Assembly (NCBI GenBank): GCA_964607705.1
Contig: CAZSLI010000013.1
Span: forward strand, 6,931-70,930
Length of the DNA stretch: 64,000 bases
Source of the DNA: CAZSLI01 sp964607705
Lineage (GTDB): Bacteria > Actinomycetota > Coriobacteriia > Anaerosomatales > PHET01
Direction of reading: 5' to 3'
The notes beneath the pieces were generated by a model. The model was given only the letters and a program-made list of their open reading frames with translations. It was not told the DNA's origin and made no database searches. Made by a program: the position numbers and the translations under genes. Below are positions 51,121-59,991 of this stretch, piece after piece (the stretch's first letter is position 1; every line of letters begins with the position of its first letter).

Positions 51121-52562
51121 CAGCGACCCACCCCCACTTGTACGCCTCGGAAGCGGGCCGGCGAGGCGCCGTGCGCCACGTGAGCGACCTGGATCGGCTC
51201 GCCCTTACCGCAGTTGGGCAGGCCCCAGACCTTCCAGTGGTCAGCCGAGCACACGGCGTCGCAACTCGCCCAGAACTGCGGCGTGATGCCGGTGTAGTTG
51301 GGCATCTTCACCATCCGGCCCAGCTCGCCGTTCTCGATCTCCCAACCGATCTCGCACGCGAACTGGAAGTTCAGCCGCTTGTCGTCGATCGACCACGAGT
51401 TGTTCGTCTCGATGTAGAGCCCCGTCCCCGTGTCGGCGATGAGGTCGTCGAAGTCCCAAGTGCCCGGCTCGAGCGAGATCGTGGTCATGCGCACGAGCGG
51501 GATGCGGTTCCAGCTCTCGGCGCGCATGCAGCCGTTGCTCGCGCGGCCGATCTCGGGCGCGGTCTCGCGCGACGACTGGAACCCTTCGAGGATCCCGTCG
51601 CGCACCAGATAGTCGCGCTGTGCGGGCACCCCCTCGTCGTCCCAGCCGAAGCTGCCGAGCGATCCGGGCACGGTCGCGTCAGCGGTCACCGTGACCTGCT
51701 CGCTGCCATAGCGAAGCGTGCCGAGGTCGGCCAGGCCCACCCACGACGTCCCCGCGAAGGCAGCCTCCTCGCCGAGGACCCGGTCGAGCTCGGTCGGGTG
51801 GCCGACCGACTCGTGGACCTGGAGGGCCACCTGGCTGCCGTCGATGATGAGGTCGACCGTGCCGCTGGGGCATTCGGGCGCCGTGAGCAGTGCGGCGGCC
51901 TCCTCGGCGACGCGCGATGCCTGGCCGACGAGGTCAAGGCTGACGACGAACTCCCAGCCGGCCTGCTGCCAATCGCCGCCGTGCGAGGTGGGGTAGGAGC
52001 GCGTGACGACGTCGCCGTCCTTGATGGCGTACGCCTCGATGCCGGCGCCCGTCTCCACCCACGACTGCTCGGTGAACGCGCCGTCGCTGGAGCCGAACCA
52101 CTTGCGGAAGCGGTGGGCGCCGCAGTGGGCGTTGGTGACGGTGACTTCCGGTTGGGCGCGCAGCGCCGCGTCGGCGGCGGCGAGCAGCGCGAGCTTGTCC
52201 TCGAGCGGGACCGAGAACGGATCGATGCTGTAAGCGCCGCTCCACGTGCCCACTGCGGGCTCGAGCTCCGAGAGGCGCACCGGCGCACCGGCCACGAGAG
52301 CCGACGCCTTCGCGATGGCGACAGCCTGGCGGGCGACGAGCGCCGCCTCCTCGGCAGTCACCTCGCGGGAGGCGGCGAAGCCCCAGGCACCCCCGGCGAG
52401 CACACGGACGCCGATACCGAAGCTGTCGGTGCGGCTGATGGCCTCGACGCGGCCGGTCGAGATCTGGATCTCCTCGTGCGACTCGTCAACGACGCGAGCG
52501 TCGGCATAGGTGGCACCTGCAAGGCGCGCTGCCTCGAGCGCCGCCTCGATAACGTCTCTCAC
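51120..52562 (-). CDS. tldD: TldD-type metalloprotease subunit
   Basis: 480 residues. The catalytic zinc motif is LQVHESVGHPTELD (HExxxH), with a third Cys/His ligand region near the C-terminus (FWASCDAVCSADHWKVWGLP, then NCGKGEP). It opens with an N-terminal TldD domain (IEAALEAARLAGATYADARV). The TldD/TldE pair processes peptides such as microcins; no precursor-peptide gene is seen nearby. First gene of the two-gene operon. Confidence 0.94.
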   Translation of the reverse strand: MRDVIEAALEAARLAGATYADARVVDESHEEIQISTGRVEAISRTDSFGIGVRVLAGGAWGFAASREVTAEEAALVARQAVAIAKASALVAGAPVRLSELEPAVGTWSGAYSIDPFSVPLEDKLALLAAADAALRAQPEVTVTNAHCGAHRFRKWFGSSDGAFTEQSWVETGAGIEAYAIKDGDVVTRSYPTSHGGDWQQAGWEFVVSLDLVGQASRVAEEAAALLTAPECPSGTVDLIIDGSQVALQVHESVGHPTELDRVLGEEAAFAGTSWVGLADLGTLRYGSEQVTVTADATVPGSLGSFGWDDEGVPAQRDYLVRDGILEGFQSSRETAPEIGRASNGCMRAESWNRIPLVRMTTISLEPGTWDFDDLIADTGTGLYIETNNSWSIDDKRLNFQFACEIGWEIENGELGRMVKMPNYTGITPQFWASCDAVCSADHWKVWGLPNCGKGEPIQVAHVAHGASPARFRGVQVGVGR

Positions 52563-52604
52563 TGGTGATCCCCTCGGTTGTGCCGGGCCCCCGCCCGCGC
52601 AGTG

Positions 52605-53831
52605 CTAGCGGCCGCCGACTCCCGACAGTGCGTCAGTGGTCGAGACTACCGCATTGCGGGGCTCGCCCACCCGAAGCGTCCACGGGTAGCGGCGGGCGCC
52701 GGCGAAGTCGCTTCGGTCCGCGAGTCGGCTGATCTTGACGAAGTCGCCGGTGCGCGGGGCGTGGATGTAGTAGCCGCCGCCCATGTAGATGCCCACGTGG
52801 TGGACGGGCGAGCCGAAGAAGACGACATCCCCGGGCTGCAGCGCGACCGGCGAGACCTTCTCGCCCATGGTGAACTGCAGGCCCGAGTAGTGCGGCAGGT
52901 CCACGCCATGCTGTGCGAAGACGTAGAGCACGAGCCCGGAGCAGTCGAGCCCGGCGGGTGTCTCGCCTCCCCACAGGTACGGCACGCCGTGGTAGGCGAG
53001 GGCGGTCTCGACCGGGGTGCCCGGGGCGGCGTTGATGCCCTTGGCGCTCGCGTTGGCGAGGAGCTCTTGCAGCAGCGCGGACTCCTCGGACTTGCGGCGC
53101 GCGGCCTCGGCGTCGAGCATCTGGAGGATGTCGCCCTGGGTCGCCGCCATCATCTCTTGGCGGTCCTGGATGCGGGAGAGGATCTCGATCTTGCGGGCCT
53201 TGAGCTCGAACTCGAGCGACTCGGCGACCGCCTGTGCGTCGCGCAGTTCGTTGACGCGCTGCTCGAGCTGAGAGCGCTGTCCCTTGAGCGCCGCTGCGAT
53301 CTCGGCGTCGCTTTGGCCGATGGTGTTGAGGAATTTCACGCGCTGCACGAAGTCGCCCACCGACTTGCTGCCGAGGAGCACCTCGACCGCTGCCATGGAG
53401 CCGTCCTTGTACATCGAGTTGGCGCGCTCGCCGAGCAGGTCGCTCTGAACCGTGTAGGCGCTCTTCGCATTCTCCAGGTCGCTCTGCGCCGTGGCGACCG
53501 TCTGCTTCATCTGTTCGAGCTGCAGGATCGCTGCGTTGTAGTTCTCGGTGGCCGCTTCGAGCTCGGCGTCGAGCTTCTCGAGCTGCGCGTTGAACTCGTC
53601 GAGCTTGGCCTGCTTCTCGGCGAGCTTCTTGCGGAACTCGGCGGTCTGCTCGTCGACGCTGCCGCCGATGGCGGAACCGGATGCAGGTGGCGTGCGATAG
53701 CCGCCCGAGGTCGCCGAGGAGTCGGTTGACCTGCTGGGGGCCGCGAAGACGGGGGCAGCGCTGAACAGCGCGACTGCGAGAGCAAGTGCGCCGGCTCGCC
53801 CCACGAGCCTTGAAAACGTGCCAGAACTCAA
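52605..53831 (-). CDS. Secreted NlpC/P60 endopeptidase with PcsB/EnvC-type coiled coil
   Basis: 408 residues from TTG 53831 (AAGGG upstream); GTG 53804 is an alternative. Signal peptide ends near VFAAPS. Coiled coil about 60-255 with the module MYKDGSMAAVEVLLGSKSVG shared in pattern with the 14716 and 36081 proteins. C-terminal NlpC/P60 domain (about 275-395) with catalytic Cys in LDCSGLVLYVF and His in VHHVGIYMGGG and YYIHAP. It should cleave D-Glu-diaminopimelate bonds in peptidoglycan. A strong leader hairpin precedes it. Confidence 0.93.
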   Translation of the reverse strand: MSSGTFSRLVGRAGALALAVALFSAAPVFAAPSRSTDSSATSGGYRTPPASGSAIGGSVDEQTAEFRKKLAEKQAKLDEFNAQLEKLDAELEAATENYNAAILQLEQMKQTVATAQSDLENAKSAYTVQSDLLGERANSMYKDGSMAAVEVLLGSKSVGDFVQRVKFLNTIGQSDAEIAAALKGQRSQLEQRVNELRDAQAVAESLEFELKARKIEILSRIQDRQEMMAATQGDILQMLDAEAARRKSEESALLQELLANASAKGINAAPGTPVETALAYHGVPYLWGGETPAGLDCSGLVLYVFAQHGVDLPHYSGLQFTMGEKVSPVALQPGDVVFFGSPVHHVGIYMGGGYYIHAPRTGDFVKISRLADRSDFAGARRYPWTLRVGEPRNAVVSTTDALSGVGGR

Positions 53832-53855
53832 AACGAAGAACCCTTCAGCCAGTAA

Positions 53856-53908
53856 GACTCGCGACCCTGCGTCTACCCTTACCCCAGGCCAGGGTCGAAA
53901 AGCGAGTC
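53856..53908 (-). promoter_or_regulatory. Long bulged hairpin in the 5' leader of the NlpC/P60 gene
   Basis: Read on the minus strand: GACTCGC, bulge TTTTC, GACCCTG, a 20-base G-rich loop, CAGGGTC, GCGAGTC. All 14 base pairs are perfect Watson-Crick, interrupted only by the 5-base bulge on one side. It ends 25 bases before the TTG start. It does not match the c-di-AMP or c-di-GMP riboswitch patterns I know, and has no T tract after it. Confidence 0.5.
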
Positions 53909-54038
53909 CGACCTGCGATTCTACACACAATCTGCAAGAACCGCGAGGTAGCGGGCGTATCAAGTGTTCCAAACCACGCCCGTGTGTATGCAAAGCAGAT
54001 GCCGACCTCGGACCGTTGCCGCGCCAACGAGTCGTGCC

Positions 54039-55853
54039 CTACGGCTGTGAGACCTGCCGCCCATCGTCCGGCGCCATGATAGCCGTGAGATAGGGCACGA
54101 CCTTTCCGTCGGGGACGGCCGTCGCCGGAACCAATCGATACCGGATGCCCCTATCCGAGAACTTGCGGAAATCCTGATCGTAGGCGCCCATGCTGACCAG
54201 AGCGCCGTTGGGCCACGCGGCAGCTTCGTCCAGCGCGGCGTCGATCTCCAGCCGGGCGTGGACCACGTTGGCAAAGCTGATGGACGCAACGAACGCAGCG
54301 TTCACCAAGAGCGCGACAACCGCCAGCATGCTGAGCGTGCGCAGCCAGCGGTCCGCACCCCGGTAGGCGGCTGCAAGCAGGATCACGAGGGGCACAAGCC
54401 ACAGCTGTGGCGAGTAGCGCGCCCACCACGCCTCCGGGTTGATCGCTCCCGAGAAGCCGATCACCGCAGCAGCGAAGATCGCCGCCAGGACCGTGCGGTC
54501 TCGCCGAGTCGTTGCGTTGATGAGCAGCACGCATGCGACCACCAGGGCGACGATCAGTATGCCTCCGAACCACGGGCCGAAGCCGCCGATCGGAGTCTGG
54601 AAGCCCAGGTACGGCCTGATCTCAGAGCGGGCGATCGAGAACGGGACCTTGATGACCGCCCGTTCGCCGTAGTCGGCGGTTCTGGAGAAGAGGGCAAGGC
54701 CGAGGCGGTGCAAGCTGCTCTTGCCGGCGAAGTTGGGCGGCTGCAGGTTCCAGACGATGTCGACCTTCTCGCTGCCGACAAGCGGATAGAACGGCGACCC
54801 ATAGCGCACGGTACTGACGACATAGGGATTGAACCCGGTCAGCAGGACCACCAGTGCAAGCGAGGCCGCCACCGCAAGAGCTAGCCGCTTCAGCTCGTCG
54901 ACGCGGAAGATCAGCGTGCCCACCACGAGCCCGGCGCCCAGTATCACGGCGAACACGAGCCCGGTCGACTTCACTGTGGCCAGGACAGCCAGGGAGAGGC
55001 CCAGTGCGACGAAGATCGGCCACCCCGACAGGCTCGTGAACACGAGACCCGAGAAGCCGACCACCAAGACGATCAGCGACGACAGCTGCCCGTCTACCAG
55101 GAACGTGAATGCCTGCTGCATGCTCACTGGATTTAGCGCAGCCGCGATGCTCCCGGCGAGAGCCATCGATGGCCTTCTGCGATCGACTTGCAGCAGCAGC
55201 GCCAGCCATGCGGCCAAGCCGGCGATGATGAGGAGCAGGTTCTGGACTTTGGCCTGCTCGAGCTTGCCCGTGAGAAGGAGGAGGGCTGCATTCCGAGTCC
55301 AAGCGCCCTTCGCGAAATACTGTAGCGCCCCCCACTGCCCGATCGACCGGTCTACGGTCTGCTCATGGATCGGGTTCCAACCGCCGGCCAGGTATGCCGT
55401 AGCCGACTGGTGCGCCGTGTTGCCGTCCCACGAGGCGTCGTAGGTCCATCCCGCAGCGAGCGTGAGAAGAAACGCCAGAAGCGCCAGTGTGAGCCAGAGA
55501 CCGATCGCAACCCGCGGAGCTCGCCGGAAGCCGAGGTGCTTTGCCGAGACACCGGTCATCACCGCCGAGAAACCCAGGGCGATGACCGCGTCCGCGGCGT
55601 TGACGGACACGCCGATGACGAATCCTATCGCCGCGAAGGCCTCCATCGAGGCGATGAAGGTAACGATTGCTATCGCAGTGAGCACGGAAAGGCGGGCGAC
55701 GCCGTCGGCGGCCTGGTCCTGGGGCGAGAGCGCGCCAACCCATGCGGCTATCCGGCGTCGGGACAAGAACGCCGCCGTACCCAGCGCAAAGAGGACTACG
55801 CCGATCACCGCTAGATACGGCGCGACGATCTTCGCCCCCGAGTGGAGTTCCAA
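54039..55853 (-). CDS. Polytopic membrane protein, GT-C glycosyltransferase-like
   Basis: 604 residues from a TTG start (GAGGAA upstream) with about 13 transmembrane helices and a short C-terminal extracytoplasmic segment. The loop after helix 5 (YDASWDGNTAHQSATAYLAG) has the acidic Asp pair that GT-C transferases use for lipid-phosphate sugars, and SEKVDIVWNLQPPNF is a likely external loop. It probably moves a sugar from a polyprenyl carrier onto an outer-surface acceptor. Family placement is by topology only. Confidence 0.65.
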   Translation of the reverse strand: MELHSGAKIVAPYLAVIGVVLFALGTAAFLSRRRIAAWVGALSPQDQAADGVARLSVLTAIAIVTFIASMEAFAAIGFVIGVSVNAADAVIALGFSAVMTGVSAKHLGFRRAPRVAIGLWLTLALLAFLLTLAAGWTYDASWDGNTAHQSATAYLAGGWNPIHEQTVDRSIGQWGALQYFAKGAWTRNAALLLLTGKLEQAKVQNLLLIIAGLAAWLALLLQVDRRRPSMALAGSIAAALNPVSMQQAFTFLVDGQLSSLIVLVVGFSGLVFTSLSGWPIFVALGLSLAVLATVKSTGLVFAVILGAGLVVGTLIFRVDELKRLALAVAASLALVVLLTGFNPYVVSTVRYGSPFYPLVGSEKVDIVWNLQPPNFAGKSSLHRLGLALFSRTADYGERAVIKVPFSIARSEIRPYLGFQTPIGGFGPWFGGILIVALVVACVLLINATTRRDRTVLAAIFAAAVIGFSGAINPEAWWARYSPQLWLVPLVILLAAAYRGADRWLRTLSMLAVVALLVNAAFVASISFANVVHARLEIDAALDEAAAWPNGALVSMGAYDQDFRKFSDRGIRYRLVPATAVPDGKVVPYLTAIMAPDDGRQVSQP

Positions 55854-55927
55854 CCCGCGTTCCTCACGTCGACCGGCTGGCCGATTTCATCCGAAGGACA
55901 CTGCCGGGGTGAATCATACCGAACGCC

Positions 55928-56027
55928 NNNNNNNNNNNNNNNNNNNNNNNNNNNNNNNNNNNNNNNNNNNNNNNNNNNNNNNNNNNNNNNNNNNNNNNNN
56001 NNNNNNNNNNNNNNNNNNNNNNNNNNN
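55928..56027. other. Assembly gap of 100 N cutting an integrase gene
   Basis: Exactly 100 N, so true length unknown. The right flank is inside an integrase; the left flank (55854-55927) has no integrase-like C-terminus, so an unknown amount of DNA is missing. Confidence 0.97.
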
Positions 56028-56722
56028 GTGTCGAGGTCGAAGGGACGGCCGGTGGGACTCGGGAAGACAAGGCCTTCCGGCGACTGTGGGCAGGCGCGTT
56101 GCCAGTCCGCGAGCATCTCGGCGACGTGCGGCGGGATGGGAGCGACACGGATGTCACCGGTCTTGGTCAGGCGCTGGAGCGTGGTGCGGTAGTACGTCTT
56201 GTCGACGCGCACCCGCCTGGCGGCAAGGTCGACGTCGTCCCACGTGAGCGCGCGCTGCTCGCCGGCGCGCGTGCCTACATAGGCAGCGAACGCGACGAAG
56301 GGCCGATAGAACTCAGGCAGCTCGCCGAGGAGCCGCTCGATCTGCTCGGCAGTGAGGACGAGGCGCTCGTCGGTGGAGAGTGACGAGGGGCCGAATAGCG
56401 GGCTCGGGTCACGCGGGTAGGCGCCCAGGCGGTAGTGCCAGCGCAGGCAGGCGCGCAGGGGGACGAGCGCGTTGCTGACGCGCTTGGGGGAGAGACCGGC
56501 GCGCGAGAGGTCGACGGTGAGCCGGGCAATGACGGTGCCGTCGATCGCATCGAGCGGCAGATCCGCGAGCGCTGGGCCGAGGTGCTTGCGGTAGATGCTC
56601 GCGTAGTCGGCGAGGGTCGAGGCGCGCAGCGGCCGGGTGCCGCAGCTGCGGTAGCCGAGCCAGAGCGCCCAGGCGTCGGCGAAGCAGGGAGCGGGGGAGG
56701 CGTTGTCGGTCGGCGGCGGCAT
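56028..56722 (-). CDS. Tyrosine recombinase/integrase, C-terminus lost in gap
   Basis: About 231 visible residues. The N-terminal SAM-like core-binding domain (ADYASIYRKHLGPALADLPL) and the start of the catalytic domain with the first Arg (YVGTRAGEQRALTWDDVDLA) and the Lys-bearing strand (LTKTGDIRVAPIPPH). The His-x-x-Arg and Tyr boxes would be in the gap. No clear ribosome-binding site before ATG 56722. It marks a mobile or relic element next to the nucleotidyltransferase/HEPN pair. Confidence 0.85.
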
Positions 56723-56850
56723 GAGCGGACGGTAGCGGAGGGGGCTTGCCGAGGGCTTACCGGAGACACTTCGTTGCGAGCGAGAATCTCCTTGTCTACT
56801 AGGAGATTAGGAGATTAATCGCCTAATCGGCGCTCCAGTGCGTGTTTTAT

Positions 56851-56889
56851 GGATGGTTTTCTTTCTGCTATGGATGGTATACCATCCAA
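56851..56889. promoter_or_regulatory. Palindromic operator before the nucleotidyltransferase/HEPN pair
   Basis: An 18-bp perfect palindrome TGGATGGTATACCATCCA lies at 56872-56889, ending two bases before the start codon. An extra half site TGGATGG at 56851-56857 lies exactly 21 bp (two turns) upstream of the first half. This is strong evidence of autoregulation by the wHTH domain of the first gene. Confidence 0.75.
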
Positions 56890-56891
56890 TC

Positions 56892-57545
56892 ATGAACAAC
56901 ACAGTCCTCGAGAGCGTCTTCGGCACACGCGGCCGCATCGCGGTCCTCCGCGTTCTTGCGAACGTTGGCGTTCCGCTCTCTATTCGAGAGATCGCGCGCC
57001 AGGCGGGGCTGACCCACGGCCCGACAGCAGAGGCTCTCGACCATTTGGTAGCAGCAGGCGCTGTCAGTGCTGTCGATGCGGGACGAGCACGGGTGCATTG
57101 GCTTGAACGCCGGAGTCTGCTCGTGCAGCGAATAGTCCTACCGGCCTTTGCAGCCGAGAGCGAGTCAGAGGCGGCGGTGCTCGAAGAGCTGCGCAAAATG
57201 GCGCCTCACGCGTACGCCCTCGTGCTGTTCGGCAGTAGGGCCCGCGGCGACTTCTCGGCGGACAGCGACTATGACCTTCTCCTCGTCGAGCGGTCCAGTG
57301 AGGAGCTCCACTCCACCCTGCAAGCGATCGACGAAATGGACGCCGAGCTGCGAGCGCGGCTTGGGGCACCGGTGTCAGTGCTCGGTCATACACTCGATGA
57401 GGCGCTGGACTTGCGAGAGAGCGGCAACGGCATGATGCAAGGAGTCCTCCGGGACGGCGTCACGATTGTCGGGGTGGCGCCCCGGGACTGGAGGTCCTCG
57501 GATGAAGCAGCGAAGAGTCGAGAAGGTCAGCGCATCGGCAAGTAA
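56892..57545 (+). CDS. Winged-helix / minimal nucleotidyltransferase fusion (MntA-like antitoxin)
   Basis: 217 residues from ATG 56892. The N-terminal winged helix (about 10-75; LSIREIARQAGLTHGPTAEA) binds DNA. The C-terminal minimal nucleotidyltransferase has the active-site motif LFGSRARGDFSADSDYDLLL (G-S-x10-D-x-D). In MntA-HepT systems such enzymes AMPylate and silence the HEPN RNase. It overlaps the next gene by 44 bp. The fused DNA-binding domain allows it to act as its own repressor at the palindrome upstream. Confidence 0.88.
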   Translation: MNNTVLESVFGTRGRIAVLRVLANVGVPLSIREIARQAGLTHGPTAEALDHLVAAGAVSAVDAGRARVHWLERRSLLVQRIVLPAFAAESESEAAVLEELRKMAPHAYALVLFGSRARGDFSADSDYDLLLVERSSEELHSTLQAIDEMDAELRARLGAPVSVLGHTLDEALDLRESGNGMMQGVLRDGVTIVGVAPRDWRSSDEAAKSREGQRIGK

Positions 57546-57987
57546 GGTCTTCCTTCTCAAAGCGGAGGAGTTCTTGGCGACCGCCGAGGGTGAGGCGAGC
57601 AGGGAGCGTTGGAACGCCGCCGGCCTATCCGCCGTTCACGCTGGAATCTCCAGCGCTGATGCAGTGCTCGCAGCACAATGTGGTCTGAGAAGCCGTGAGC
57701 CGGACCACTCTGCCGTGCTCGCTCTACTCAGGGAGCGAGTAGGTGACTTCGTGGCTCCACAAGGGCGGCAACTGCAGGGCCTGTTGAGGGCCAAGAACAT
57801 GGTCGAGTACGAGGATCGGCTGATTACGCGAGAGGAGGCAGTCCAGATGGTCGAGTCGGCTCGTCGGCTCGTGCGGTGGGCGGCGGGGCTTGTCTCAAAG
57901 GTCAAGAGCGATCCCAGAGAGTGGCGTGGCATCCTGGCCGGCGAGGACACCGACCCCGGTCGCGAGAAGACGGATAGATCGTTCTAG
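57502..57987 (+). CDS. HEPN-domain protein, probable toxin partner
   Basis: 161 residues from ATG 57502 (GGAGG seven bases upstream). A helical HEPN-like bundle (KAEEFLATAEGEASRERWNA, AGLSAVHAGISSADAVLAAQ) preceding a possible RNase signature R-x5-H (RSREPDH). Pairing with a nucleotidyltransferase gene and 44-bp overlap fit a toxin-antitoxin or phage-defence module. Whether the R-x5-H is functional is uncertain. Confidence 0.8.
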   Translation: MKQRRVEKVSASASKVFLLKAEEFLATAEGEASRERWNAAGLSAVHAGISSADAVLAAQCGLRSREPDHSAVLALLRERVGDFVAPQGRQLQGLLRAKNMVEYEDRLITREEAVQMVESARRLVRWAAGLVSKVKSDPREWRGILAGEDTDPGREKTDRSF

Positions 57988-58053
57988 TCGCGGTTGCGCC
58001 CGTTCGCCGGGGTATGTTACCTTGTGCGTCCGCCGCGAGGCGAAACTGAACAT

Positions 58054-58130
<77 letters not shown>

Positions 58131-58310
58131 GCATCATCGCAGGTCAGTCCTAATACATGGGCTGGCCTGTTTTCCTTTCTGACGGTCACCGGATCTTGCT
58201 CTAGAACTGTGGAACTGCCGCTGTCACCTGCGGCTGTGCGGGTTGTCACCCCGAAGGTCACTACGGCTCGCGGCACCTGGCACACGCTGGCTCATCTGGT
58301 CGAACGATGT

Positions 58311-59519
58311 CTAGGTCCTCGCGGAGTCAGCAATGCGTTCCACGGAAGTGTTCCACACCGGCTGGCCTTGGCCGGGAGAGACCGGCAGAAGATGAAGCTG
58401 GGGGTAGGCACACTTGGACTCCTGACAGCCGTCCGGTTTGCGACTGGCGAAGTGGTCGTCGAGTCGATCCATCGCTTCGCGCTCGGCATCCGCGAACAGG
58501 TGACCGTAGATGTCCTTGGTGACCTGGATGCTGCTGTGGCCCATGATCGTTTGCACCGCCTTGTCAGTCGCACCTGAGTGGATCAGCAGTGACGCTGCCG
58601 AGTGGCGAAGGGAGTGGAAGCGGACTCGCCTCAAACCGGCTGCGTCCAACGCGCGGTACAGGACACGTTTCCTGATGTTGCCTGGGTCGAACGGGGTCAG
58701 CTTCTTCGACGGAAAGACCAGATCGCAGAACTCGGGCACCTTGGCCCGATGCGCTTGCAGTGTCTCAAGCACAAACCCGCTCAGCGGTACGTTGCGGAAT
58801 CCGGCCTCCGTTTTGGGAGCGGCAGTCGCCTTGCGAGCTTGGCTCCTCCGGACTTTCAGCAGTCCGCGCTCCAGGTCCACGTGGTCCCACGTCAGGGATC
58901 GCAACTCTCCCATCCTGCAACCGGTCAGCATGGCGGTCACCAACAGCGCCGAGTACCACGGCTCCAGGTCATTCACCGCCCGTATCAGGCGCCACAGATC
59001 ATCTGGTTCAAGGCAGTCCATTTCCGTGCGTCGAACCGGGGGTTTATCCACTTCGTGGACCGGGTTGTCGCGGCGACACCCTGACTTGCGTGCGTACTCG
59101 AAAACATCGCTGAGAACGACGAGGACATTGCGCAGTCGCTTGTTGCTGATGGTTCCCGACTTGGCTCGTACAAAAGCCTGGATCTCACGGTAGCCAATCT
59201 TTGAGATCTCCAGCTTGCCAAAGGCAGGCTTGAGGTGGCATGACAGGATGCTGCGATAGTCAGTCAGGGTACTCTCGGCGCACTTGGCTTCCGCAACCAA
59301 GTGCATCCACTCGTCTGCGACCAGCTCGAAGCTGTCGCGCTTCGGCTGCACGTAGCCGGCGTCTGCAAGTTCGGCCTGTTTCAGGAGGCAGAGCCTGTGC
59401 GCTTCCTGCCGGTCATTGCCGACGGGGTCCCATACTTGCCGAGAGCTGCCGGGCGGCCTGTACACGAGGTAGAAGCTATTGCGCTTCTGTTGGACGCTCA
59501 CCTTGCGCATACGAGACAT
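58311..59519 (-). CDS. int: Tyrosine site-specific integrase
   Basis: 402 residues from ATG 59519 (AAGGAG six bases upstream). N-terminal Arm-binding and SAM-like domains, then catalytic Arg in AMLTGCRMGELRSLTW, Lys in APKTEAGFRNVPL, HSLRHSAASLL for His-x-x-Arg and the final His/Tyr box MGHSSIQVTKDIYGHL. Complete and probably active. It integrates the element at tRNA-fMet. The excisionase gene lies directly upstream, and its stop is 11 bp before this ATG. Confidence 0.96.
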   Translation of the reverse strand: MSRMRKVSVQQKRNSFYLVYRPPGSSRQVWDPVGNDRQEAHRLCLLKQAELADAGYVQPKRDSFELVADEWMHLVAEAKCAESTLTDYRSILSCHLKPAFGKLEISKIGYREIQAFVRAKSGTISNKRLRNVLVVLSDVFEYARKSGCRRDNPVHEVDKPPVRRTEMDCLEPDDLWRLIRAVNDLEPWYSALLVTAMLTGCRMGELRSLTWDHVDLERGLLKVRRSQARKATAAPKTEAGFRNVPLSGFVLETLQAHRAKVPEFCDLVFPSKKLTPFDPGNIRKRVLYRALDAAGLRRVRFHSLRHSAASLLIHSGATDKAVQTIMGHSSIQVTKDIYGHLFADAEREAMDRLDDHFASRKPDGCQESKCAYPQLHLLPVSPGQGQPVWNTSVERIADSART

Positions 59520-59530
59520 ACGGTTCTCCT

Positions 59531-59734
59531 TCATCTCTGCTCTCGATCCATCCACTCGACGACTTCGTGCTGGTAGAAGCGCACAGCAGTGCCGAAGCGC
59601 CGGCATGGAAGGCCAAGGCAGTCTTTGTACTTATAGACGGTGGGGACGGCGACACGCATGAGCTTGGCTACTTCCCTTGCTGTCATCACGACGGGAAGAG
59701 CCTCAATCTGACGCTTCGTCGGTTCATCGGGCAT
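59531..59734 (-). CDS. xis: Excisionase-like MerR-type helix-turn-helix protein
   Basis: 67 residues from ATG 59734 (GAAAGGAAG upstream). A single DNA-binding domain (TAREVAKLMRVAVPTVYKYK, then CRRFGTAVRFYQHEVVEWM) typical of Xis/AlpA-like recombination directionality factors. Coupled to the integrase. Confidence 0.9.
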   Translation of the reverse strand: MPDEPTKRQIEALPVVMTAREVAKLMRVAVPTVYKYKDCLGLPCRRFGTAVRFYQHEVVEWMDREQR

Positions 59735-59991
59735 GGCGAAGCTTCCTTTCCGAAGCTGATCGCTTCGAAATGGCGCCCACACAGAGGGCGCACAAAGAGT
59801 TGTTGGTCTCCCAGCCAAATGAAGCGAGGGGCGTGTGATGCTTACGAGAAGTAGGGGAGACCTGCGGCTTCGGGTTGCGCCTCCGGAACCTGTGATGTCC
59901 CGCCGAGTCGGACTCTCGCGCCATGCTCCTTCTGAGTCCTGTCGAATTTCCCGGCCACACGATGCCGAGCTTGTCACCGATCACTGCAGCG

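Noticed and set aside
55854..55927. Short open frame left of the second gap as the integrase C-terminus
   Set aside because: No His/Tyr box of a tyrosine recombinase is found there; the gap length is unknown, so continuity cannot be assumed.
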